This document shows positions 1 through 5,514 of a DNA stretch of 7,075 nt, piece after piece. The notes below the pieces were generated by a model. The model saw nothing but the letters and a program-made list of their open reading frames with translations, made no database searches and was not told where the DNA came from. Position 1 is the first letter of the stretch. Every line of letters starts with the position of its first letter. Made by a program: the position numbers and the translations under genes. The stretch is taken from contig JASHRR010000559.1 of NCBI GenBank assembly GCA_030037185.1, positions 1 to 7,075 on the forward strand. The letters are read 5' to 3'. The DNA comes from Xanthobacteraceae bacterium (GTDB lineage Bacteria; Pseudomonadota; Alphaproteobacteria; Rhizobiales; Xanthobacteraceae).

Positions 1-315
1 TCGTCAGATCATTGCTCGGTTCGACGCGCTGGCGACGACGTGGCGCGCTGTCGGTTCTCGTTGACGACGCCGTCGGGCACGGCGCGCATATCGGCTTCAA
101 TCAGGCGTTAGGCGCGCTTGAAGCGGTCCGAGAATGCTCCCCGCGACATGCAAACTGCTGACGCGTTTCGCTGTCACGGGCGCCCCGAAGGGCATTGCAA
201 TCATCCGGGCAAAAAAGGAAGCGGGCAAAGCAAAGCGCCTCCACCGTCGCGCCCGGCCACTTCGAGGTGTCGATTTTTCGACTGGCCGGTGTCTGGCGGA
301 ATGGTCTCGGCTTAC
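1..315. other. No recognisable gene (left edge)
   Basis: I recognise no protein or RNA here. One plus-strand frame is open from the window edge (position 3) to a TGA at 159-161. Its translation includes a coherent-looking stretch, VLVDDAVGHGAHIGFNQALG, so it could be the C-terminal end of a gene entering from the left, but I cannot assign it to a family. The other open frames that start near 100-200 and run rightward or leftward overlap the real minus-strand gene ending at 316. They have low-complexity, Arg/Pro-rich translations typical of GC-rich shadow frames. Confidence 0.3.
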
Positions 316-1236
316 TCAGAAATCCGGCGTATGGGCGGTCGGAACCGCGGCTTCCCTCCCGTTCGAAAAATACCCCAGTCTGCTTTCCGCACAGACATGT
401 TCCTCCCAAAGGCCTAACGGGACCGCGTAAGTTATCGTCGCCTTCCACGGCATGGTGAAGACGCCCTCATCGTCAACGGTGAACTCAAGCTGGAGGTGCT
501 TGCCGCGATAGTCCGGATCGAATTCCAGCGACTGGACGCCCCTTCCAAAGCGAATATTCTCTTTGCGGCCCCGTTCGATCGCCCCTTGCGCATCCGCATA
601 ATCGACGAGCCGGTAGCGTTCGACGACGTGGAGAGCGGCACTGAAAGGCGTGCCGTACATGTCGACCATCGCAAACGGCCCCATCTTGACGCCGACGGTA
701 TCGACCACCAGCGCATCGCCCTCATAGTGGCCGACCGAATCGCCGTACCAGGAGGGCGTCACTTTCGCCGGATGGGCCCCGTTCAACCGCACCTGGCGAA
801 ATTCGTGATTGCGCAGGTAGAGGAAAGTGACGTTTTCGGGCGTCTGCAGCATCTGCATGCCATGCTGAAAGAAAATATAGGGCACGCCTGAGGGCCAGCA
901 CTGATTGCTTGGCGTCGGATAGGTCTCGCCTCTGAGCGAGATTTCGCCGTACTTCCTCACCACTTCGGCAGCCCGCGGCTTGAGAATCGGGCTGGTGTAA
1001 TCGCCGACAAACTGGTTGGCATTAGCACCGCCGTCGCGCGGTCCGCCGCGGATGCGCGATCTATTTACGATCGGGCCGGGCCCCGCCGCCGGCGGCTCGA
1101 AGCCCGGAAAGTAAGGGTGGGCCCAGATGCCGGAGAAATCCGGGACGGATGCAGCAGGCGCCAGCGCTTGCGCAAACACCGGCAGCGCCACCGCTGCGGC
1201 CAACATGGCGATGAAAAAATGCCGCTGCACCGTCAT
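316..1236 (-). CDS. Exported protein of unknown function (PDFSGIW family)
   Basis: This is a 306-residue protein of unknown function. Residues 1-22 form a clear signal peptide: basic MTVQRHFF, then a hydrophobic core, then a VFA-Q cleavage site near residue 22. The mature protein is therefore probably periplasmic or secreted. The mature N-terminus carries PDFSGIW (residues 32-38), and residues 165-180 carry GDSVGHYEGDALVVDT. Both resemble motifs in a widespread group of exported hypothetical proteins from soil bacteria whose names usually say only 'hypothetical'. I see no recognised enzyme active site. There is one Cys near residue 113 and one near 282, which could form a disulfide after export. 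The ATG at 1236 is supported by a GGAGGG ribosome binding site (1241-1246) five bases upstream. The nearest gene upstream on the same strand is the hydrolase, 354 bases away, so co-transcription is unlikely. No frame disruption is visible. Confidence 0.85.
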   Translation of the reverse strand: MTVQRHFFIAMLAAAVALPVFAQALAPAASVPDFSGIWAHPYFPGFEPPAAGPGPIVNRSRIRGGPRDGGANANQFVGDYTSPILKPRAAEVVRKYGEISLRGETYPTPSNQCWPSGVPYIFFQHGMQMLQTPENVTFLYLRNHEFRQVRLNGAHPAKVTPSWYGDSVGHYEGDALVVDTVGVKMGPFAMVDMYGTPFSAALHVVERYRLVDYADAQGAIERGRKENIRFGRGVQSLEFDPDYRGKHLQLEFTVDDEGVFTMPWKATITYAVPLGLWEEHVCAESRLGYFSNGREAAVPTAHTPDF

Positions 1237-1353
1237 GCGTCCCTCCGTTAATGATTCGCTCGCCTATCCGGGCCGGCAGTCTAGCGGCTCCTTCAGCCAA
1301 TCCGACAAGATCACAGTCGAGGATAGCAGTGGGTCCGTGTCGAGGTAAGAATG

Positions 1354-1385
1354 CCGTAAGGGCGAACCTGGGTTCACCCTTACGG
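1354..1385. repeat. Near-perfect 32-base inverted repeat (hairpin)
   Basis: The left arm CCGTAAGGG (1354-1362) is exactly complementary to CCCTTACGG (1377-1385). After one C/A mismatch, GAAC (1364-1367) pairs with GTTC (1372-1375) across a CTGG loop. That gives 13 base pairs with one mismatch. Neither flank has a T-run, so it is not a canonical intrinsic terminator on either strand. It lies about 118 bases upstream of the exported-protein start. It may be a palindromic intergenic repeat or a protein-binding site. The pairing is directly visible; the role is inferred. Confidence 0.75.
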
Positions 1386-1525
1386 ACGCACGATGAGAAC
1401 GACTCGCCCGTACAGAACGGAGTTCGCCCAACCGGAGCGTAGGGTCGGTTACGAAATTCTCGGGCTTTGCGATGATTAGCGCCGAAAGCCGGTGAGGTCG
1501 TGGCGACCGGGGAAACGACGATTGC

Positions 1526-1552
1526 TCGCAGAGCTGCCTTCTGGCTCTGCGA
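1526..1552 (-). terminator. Hairpin downstream of the hydrolase, possible terminator
   Basis: TCGCAGAGC (1526-1534) pairs perfectly with GCTCTGCGA (1544-1552) around a nine-base loop. It lies about 40 bases past the stop of the minus-strand hydrolase gene, where a terminator or 3'-protecting stem would be expected. On the minus strand the stem is followed by a mixed sequence with no T-run, so factor-independent termination is doubtful. Confidence 0.45.
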
Positions 1553-1590
1553 CGCTCCTGGCCGACACCTGGTCAGGGCCTGATGGGCCT

Positions 1591-2307
1591 TCAACGGACG
1601 CCTGGCGAATCAGCCTTTAGCGCAGTTCCCGCAAGGTGGTGGGCAAACCATCGCGCAGCGTGATCGATCACTGCCTCCAGCGCTCCCGGTTCGGGAAAAA
1701 GGTGGCTCGCCCCTGGAACGATCTGTAATGCCCTCGGGCCTTTGAGGTGCGTCAACGCCTCCTCGTTGAGTTCAATCACCCCGTAGTCCGCGCCGCCGAC
1801 AATCAGAAGAGTTGGCGTCCGAATTTCATCCAGCATCTGGCCTGCAAGATCGGGACGTCCACCGCGAGAGACGACGGCGCCGATCCGATCGCCTAGTCTT
1901 GCGGCGACCACGAGCGCGGCTGCTGCGCCAGTGCTCGCGCCGAATAAGCCAAGTGGACGGGGGTTCGGGAGGGATTCGCGGGCAAGCCAATTGATCGCAT
2001 CGACAAGCCGTTCCGCCAAAAGCGGAACGTTGAATACATTCGCCCGGTCGGCTTCCTCGTCCGAACTCAGCAGATCGAATAGCAAGGTGCCAAAACCCTG
2101 CGCATTCAACCCTTCGGCCACCGCCATATTGCGCGGGCTGAAACGGCTGGAGCCGCTGCCGTGAGCGAACGCAATGACGGCATGGGCCTCGGTGGGAATC
2201 CGCAACGTCCCTGGCAGTCCGAGGGGCGCGATCCGCACGTCGCGGATCTCAAGCCCCGCTCCGGGTCTGCCTTTGTGAGCGGCGCGGCTTGCGACTGATT
2301 GGCTCAT
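1591..2307 (-). CDS. Alpha/beta hydrolase, dienelactone-hydrolase-like
   Basis: This is a 238-residue alpha/beta-hydrolase-fold protein, a size typical of single-domain dienelactone-hydrolase-like enzymes. The nucleophile elbow is GASTG (residues 123-127) with Ser125 as nucleophile. GGADYGV places the likely acid at Asp174, and PGASHLF places the catalytic His at 202. An HGSGSSR segment (residues 49-55) sits where the oxyanion-hole loop follows the third strand. There is no signal peptide, so it is cytoplasmic. Its substrate cannot be read from sequence. Similar domains occur alone or fused to phosphoribosyltransferase domains in rhizobia and other soil bacteria, usually without a known substrate; no fusion partner is present here. 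The start at 2307 has only a weak GAG-type ribosome binding site. A slightly internal start is possible, because the first 18 or so residues look non-conserved. The gene appears intact and monocistronic. Confidence 0.85.
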   Translation of the reverse strand: MSQSVASRAAHKGRPGAGLEIRDVRIAPLGLPGTLRIPTEAHAVIAFAHGSGSSRFSPRNMAVAEGLNAQGFGTLLFDLLSSDEEADRANVFNVPLLAERLVDAINWLARESLPNPRPLGLFGASTGAAAALVVAARLGDRIGAVVSRGGRPDLAGQMLDEIRTPTLLIVGGADYGVIELNEEALTHLKGPRALQIVPGASHLFPEPGALEAVIDHAARWFAHHLAGTALKADSPGVR

Positions 2308-2586
2308 AATCCACTCAGCTTGATGACGTAAGGCGACAATGTCTTAATGCGACCGTGTGTCTGCTGAGGGCTGCGTCTTGAAGTCGCGAGTGGTGTGGCC
2401 GGGTGGCAGCTCTAGCATGCCAATAGATTTCTTCGCGGTCACCGGCGATCAATTCGCACTCTGGCTGCCGATCCGAAAGCAACTTCGGGCGCTAATCGTG
2501 ACGAGCGCGCAACATCGCCAGAATCTGAGGCGGAATTTTCAGGATCGGCCGCCATCTGAGCAAATCAGACGAAAATAGAACGCACA
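2308..2586. other. Intergenic region, nothing recognised
   Basis: This stretch separates the hydrolase start from the IscB remnant. It must contain the hydrolase promoter on the minus strand, but I cannot pick a convincing -35/-10 pair. A 73-codon plus-strand frame (2357-2578) has no recognisable domain and no good ribosome binding site. It is probably either non-coding or further degenerate mobile-element sequence. Confidence 0.4.
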
Positions 2587-2865
2587 GTCGAGGTGAAGAG
2601 TCGCGCTAGTGTCCAACCGCTCGCGCCTCGCAATCCCGAAGACCGATGCGCTTGATGCCGCCCGTCTGTGGGTGAGACGGATAGGCTCGCCGGCTGGCAA
2701 ATACTCGCAATCAACGCCATCGGTCGCGGCGCCTGCTGCCGTACGAGGCTTACCGCTTTTCCGCGCCGCCATATCATGCGCAGCACGTCCGTCCGGGGCT
2801 TTAAGACCGGCGACATGGTCCTCCCCGAGGTGACGAAAGGCGCTGGCGCCGGGATTCATGTCCTG
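2587..2865 (+). pseudogene. iscB: IscB-type RuvC/HNH nuclease, C-terminal remnant
   Basis: Stitched across frames, this translates to the C-terminal end of an IscB (RRXRR/HNH, OMEGA) nuclease. A short VEVKSR piece in frame 1 (from 2587) is followed in frame 2 by NRSRLAIPKTDALDAAR (2615-2665). Frame 1 then continues with VGETDRLAGW, the GRGACCRTRLT segment, FPRRHIMR, VRGFKTGDMV and GAGIHV (2668 to about 2862). These correspond in order to the family's RuvC-III motif KTHALDAA, the GRG..CRTR stretch, and the RGFQTGDMV..V...GKKAG.HV C-terminal domain. The RuvC-III histidine is replaced by Asp (codon 2645-2647), while the Asp of LDA is kept (2654-2656). The RuvC-I, bridge, RuvC-II and HNH parts are absent upstream, and the expected C-terminal GRVAVR segment is missing. 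At least two frame changes occur, near 2605 and 2666. It cannot encode an active nuclease. The assignment comes from recalled family motifs; no alignment was run. Confidence 0.72.
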
Positions 2866-2867
2866 TT

Positions 2868-3110
2868 GGGGCACACCTGCGTGTCAACCACTCGGCCGGT
2901 GAGTACGTTCGCACCGATCCTCACGCCGCCGCCAAAACGCATTCCAACACGGCCGGGAGCTGGAACGCCACGCTCAAACGGGCGATAGCCGGGGCACTGG
3001 ATTTCGGTCAAACACCTTGACCGGTATTGCACCGAGACGGTATTGCGCTGGAATCACCGCGAGCATGACGCCTTTGTGCGTTGCTTGGCGGCAATGCTGG
3101 TTGCTTGCTT
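2868..3110 (+). pseudogene. IS1595/ISXO2-like transposase, C-terminal remnant
   Basis: Frame 3 from about 2868 reads VGAHLRVNHSAGEYVRTDPH and then HSNTAGSWNATLKRAIAGAL. After a frame change near 3000, frame 1 reads SVKHLDRYCTETVLRWNHRE, continuing to about 3100. This is the C-terminal half of the DDE transposase of IS1595/ISXO2-type elements, whose hallmark is a VNHS.GEYV segment, then NTxE, then KHL.RY..E..FRWNHR. The third catalytic residue, the Glu of NTAES, is Gly here (GGG at 2955-2957). The N-terminal half, including the first two catalytic aspartates, is missing. The frame change plus the lost Glu make it non-functional. It joins the IscB remnant within about ten bases on its left and reaches the TnpB gene within about 30 bases on its right. 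No terminal inverted repeat was identified. Confidence 0.75.
3004..3024. repeat. Perfect 7-bp hairpin inside the transposase remnant
   Basis: CGGTCAA (3005-3011) pairs perfectly with TTGACCG (3017-3023) around the loop ACACC, with an extra T-G pair outside. It lies at the frame-change point of the IS1595-like remnant, about 100 bases before the TnpB start. Subterminal hairpins mark the left ends of IS200/IS605 elements. This one, however, lies within sequence that still translates as the other transposase, so a role as a TnpB element end is unlikely. Confidence 0.45.
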
Positions 3111-4290
3111 TGGAAAGCGCGCGTTGCATGACCGAAGCGCCCAACACGATTATTCGTGGATTCAAGGGCTTTACCCGACCGCTGAACAAGCCGACCGTGT
3201 CCATCGATGGGCCGGATCGCTGCGATCCCTGTGGAACCGACTGGTGGACGCCGAGAAAGCCGAATACGCCATCTCGAAGAAATTCTTGGCAAAGCCGACC
3301 TGCAGCGCCTTGCCGTGAAGATGAAGACGACCACGCCGACTGGCTTGCCGATCTGCCAGCCCATGCGGTTCTCGATTGTGCCACTCGCCCCGACGATGCC
3401 CTGCGGACCCGCTTCAAACACCGCAAGGCTGGTCGAAGGTGGGGCTTTCCCAACCCAAAGAAGGAATTCGTTCGCGAGGCCGGCATTTATTGCGTCGGGC
3501 AAGCATTCGCTGATCGGATGGTAAAGGTGCCCAAAATGGGCGCGATCAAAATGCGCGGCGGTGAATTGCCTGATGGGCGCCTGCTTGCAGCTCGCATGTG
3601 GCGCGACGGCGACCGGTGGATGATTTCGGGGCAGTTTGAATGCGCCCGTCGGGCACTATTGCTTGCAAGCAATATGACGTTCGGCATTGACCTCGGCGTC
3701 TCGACGCTCGTTACCGCCTTCGCGGGCGAAGGTTTTCTAATCGAGCAAACGGCGCCACGCAAGCTTTGCAAGGCGCTGCCTAGGCTCCGCCGCGCCCACC
3801 GCCGGTTGAGTGCCGGACAGACAGGATCGGCGCGGCGTAAGGCGCAACGCATCCGTGTCAACACTCGCAAAGTGCGCGAGCGGCGAAACAACATCCTTCA
3901 CCAGATTTCCCACCTGCTGACAGCCAAGGCAGGTGTCATCAAATTCGAGACGCTGACTGTCAAAGGCATGATGCGCAACTCGAGCTTGGCACTGAGCGTC
4001 GCCGACGCTGGTAGGTCCAGGTTGATAACGTTCACCGCGTACAAGGCCGATTGGCGAGGGCGGCTGGTCGGAAAAATCGACCCGTGGTTCCCATCGAGTC
4101 AGAGTTGTTGCCAATGCGGCTGCATCAATTCTGACATGAAGAACCTCAACCGGCGTGTTTTTGTTTGCGCCGAATGCGGGCACACTGAAGGCCGGGATCG
4201 CAACGCCTCGCGCAATGTCCACAGGTACGGCGAGGAACGCCGGAACCGGGGCGGCAACGACCCTACGTGCGGGGAGATCGGAGAGCAGGG

Positions 4291-4306
4291 CGTGCCATGC
4301 GGCGCG
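4291..4306 (+). ncRNA. Hairpin in tnpB 3' end, possible omega-RNA part
   Basis: CGTGCC (4291-4296) can pair with GGCGCG (4301-4306), with one T-G pair, around an ATGC loop. In IS200/IS605 elements the omega-RNA scaffold overlaps the 3' end of tnpB and the right end of the element, so stems in this position are expected. The hairpin alone does not define an omega RNA, and I could not identify a right-end boundary or a guide segment. Confidence 0.2.
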
Positions 4307-4340
4307 ATCCCGGTGCCGGTCGCTGAACCGCGAATGAAGC

Positions 4341-4345
4341 AGGAG
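4341..4345 (+). promoter_or_regulatory. Ribosome binding site of the methyltransferase
   Basis: AGGAG lies nine bases before ATG 4355. It decides the start of the methyltransferase inside the continuous frame that begins in TnpB. The same bases encode the last TnpB-like residues (KQEWSV), so the site may originally belong to the transposon or to the methyltransferase leader. Confidence 0.6.
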
Positions 4346-4354
4346 TGGTCAGTC

Positions 4355-5443
4355 ATGGCTACCACGAATGTCAATAATTCCGACCCGATCTCTCGCTTCG
4401 CCACACGAGTAGCCTATGGGAGCAGTCAGCTGCCGCGACTTGCCTGGTACCTCGGTCACGGCATGGTCATGCGGCAATTATCCGAGATGGCCCGCCGGCG
4501 CGCTGTCGCCAGCACGCGGCCCCCGGCCTTTACCGGCGCGCCGGTGCCGGACCGCCAGCGCCTTTACGCCGACATGGCAGCCCTTTTCCGGCAGGACCTC
4601 GCCAACGTCGAAGCGGGAATCTATCCTTTGCCAGCTGATCATGACGGTTCATTGCTGACGATGCTCCGCCGATCGCGCATGTTCTTCGCGGATCTGCCCG
4701 ACATCCACCGCCGTCGTGAAAGCGGTCAATACTTGCAAGTGCGCAGCGAGGACACAAACTCCAGACGACCGGCCTATTATCTGCAGAATTTTCATTTCCA
4801 GTCAGGTGGCTGGATGACGCTTGATTCGGCGAAGCGCTACGACACCCAAGTCGAGGTGCTTCTTAATGGAACCGCCAATGCTACGCGGCGACAGGCGCTG
4901 CGGCCGCTCTACGAGGTATTTTCCGGGCGCGACCAGCGTCATCTCAGGCTTCTCGACGTCGGCTGCGGCACCGGGCGCGCCCTCGACTTTTTCAAACAAG
5001 CGTGGCCGCGGCTCCCCGCCCTCGGCATCGACATGTCTGTGGCTTATGTCGCAGAGGCGAGACGCCATCTGAAGCGATGGTGCTGGATCGATTTCATTAT
5101 TGCCAATGCAGAGGCCATTCCTCTCGAGGAGCAAAGCCAGGATGCGGTAACGTGCATTTTCATGTTCCACGAGCTGCCGCCGAAAGTGCGGCGCATTGTC
5201 TTTAACGAGTTCGCCCGCCTATTGAAACCCGGTGGGCGTCTTGTTCTCGTGGACTCGCTCCAGACAGGTGACGAGCCGTATTACGACGGCCTGCTTGAGC
5301 TATTTCCTCAGAGCTATCACGAACCCTATTATCTGAGTTATCTCAGGGAGGATTTCGGCACGATGGCAACAGCTTGCGGCCTCACGCATGTCCGTGATGT
5401 CAACGCCTTCGTATCCAAGGTGATGGTTTTTGATAAGCGATGA
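4355..5443 (+). CDS. Class I SAM-dependent methyltransferase
   Basis: This is a 362-residue protein when started at ATG 4355, the first start with a good ribosome binding site. The first 190 or so residues are an uncharacterised N-terminal region beginning with SRFATRVAYGSSQLPRLAWY. A Rossmann-type methyltransferase domain follows. Motif I is LLDVGCGTG, with the GCGTG SAM loop at residues 203-207 (DNA 4961-4975). An acidic IDMS follows the second strand, and ANAEAIPL and DAVTCIFMFHELP match motifs II and III. LKPGGRLVLVDS (from residue 290) is the typical post-motif of the UbiE/Methyltransf_11 group. The methyl acceptor is unknown. The frame is open upstream through the whole TnpB remnant, so a longer chimeric product is formally possible. 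The gene itself shows no damage. It converges on the TDT transporter gene 71 bases away. Any native promoter upstream of 4355 has been replaced by transposon sequence. Confidence 0.85.
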   Translation: MATTNVNNSDPISRFATRVAYGSSQLPRLAWYLGHGMVMRQLSEMARRRAVASTRPPAFTGAPVPDRQRLYADMAALFRQDLANVEAGIYPLPADHDGSLLTMLRRSRMFFADLPDIHRRRESGQYLQVRSEDTNSRRPAYYLQNFHFQSGGWMTLDSAKRYDTQVEVLLNGTANATRRQALRPLYEVFSGRDQRHLRLLDVGCGTGRALDFFKQAWPRLPALGIDMSVAYVAEARRHLKRWCWIDFIIANAEAIPLEEQSQDAVTCIFMFHELPPKVRRIVFNEFARLLKPGGRLVLVDSLQTGDEPYYDGLLELFPQSYHEPYYLSYLREDFGTMATACGLTHVRDVNAFVSKVMVFDKR

Positions 5444-5514
5444 AAATGCCGGTCGGATACGGCCGGTCGCGTTGGCCTTTCTCGTTCCGTCCTGGCAGTT
5501 TCGCGAACGCGTCG
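5444..5514. other. Short convergent intergenic region
   Basis: These 71 bases separate the 3' ends of the methyltransferase (plus) and the transporter (minus). A bidirectional terminator would be expected here. The only pairing I see is a four-base GGCC/GGCC stem near 5461-5477 followed by TTT, which is too weak to call. Confidence 0.5.

Larger units (their letters stand above)
1237..1590. other. Intergenic region with two strong hairpins
   Basis: This 354-base gap lies between the hydrolase stop and the start of the exported-protein gene, both on the minus strand. It should hold the promoter of the exported-protein gene and the 3' end of the hydrolase transcript. It contains two hairpins, annotated separately at 1354-1385 and 1526-1552. 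A long minus-strand open frame crosses it (1061-1594), but it overlaps the signal-peptide end of the exported-protein gene in another frame and has no recognisable domain, so I regard it as a shadow. Confidence 0.6.
3128..4354 (+). pseudogene. tnpB: TnpB RNA-guided nuclease (IS200/IS605, IS1341-like), frameshifted
   Basis: This is a nearly full-length TnpB, about 410 residues if repaired, which is the usual size. TnpB is the OMEGA (omega-RNA-guided) nuclease of IS200/IS605-type elements. The likely start is ATG 3128 (MTEAPNTIIRGFK). Family similarity then moves to frame 1 near 3167 (LYPTAEQADRVHRW, LRSLWN), to frame 3 near 3285 (LGKADLQRLAVKMK), and back to frame 2 near 3338 (DWLADLPAHAV). 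Each step equals loss of one base, and the three together restore the frame. From 3338 onward the protein is intact: RuvC-I Asp in GIDLGVSTL (3689-3691), RuvC-II Glu in KFETLTVKGM (3947-3949), the zinc finger Cys pairs (4106/4115 and 4166/4175), and RuvC-III Asp in RDRNASRN (4196-4198). The catalytic site is therefore conserved while the N-terminal nucleic-acid-binding part is scrambled. No tnpA is present. There is no stop codon before the downstream methyltransferase start. Confidence 0.88.

Noticed and set aside
1061..1594. Minus-strand 177-residue open frame
   Set aside because: It overlaps the signal-peptide end of the exported protein in another frame, crosses the hairpin at 1354-1385, and has no recognisable domain.
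2693..2710. Sigma-54 promoter-like TGGCA...CGCA
   Set aside because: The spacing between the GG and GC elements is nine rather than ten bases, and it lies inside the IscB-like remnant.
2539..2874. Minus-strand open frames of 83 and 111 residues
   Set aside because: They are antisense to the IscB-like remnant, which has clear family motifs on the plus strand.
3022..3046. Direct repeat CGGTATTGC (3022-3030 and 3038-3046)
   Set aside because: Only two nine-base copies lie inside a translated transposase remnant, with no target-site duplication pattern around an element.
3160..3340. Programmed ribosomal frameshifting in TnpB
   Set aside because: Three separate shifts with no slippery heptamers would be required. 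TnpB is not known to use frameshifting, and the adjacent remnants are also decayed.
3128..4354. A TldR-type domesticated, nuclease-dead TnpB repressor
   Set aside because: Those proteins lose RuvC catalytic residues and keep the N-terminal guide-binding part. Here the opposite is seen: Asp, Glu and Asp are kept and the N-terminus is broken.
3017..5443. One 808-residue fusion protein starting at TTG 3017
   Set aside because: The first 37 codons lie out of frame in the IS1595-like remnant, and about 57 codons after 3166 are out of frame within TnpB. The methyltransferase has its own start and ribosome binding site, so this is better described as a pseudogene followed by a gene.
5461..5480. Intrinsic terminator between the convergent genes
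   Set aside because: The stem is only four base pairs of self-complementary GGCC with three T bases, too weak to support.
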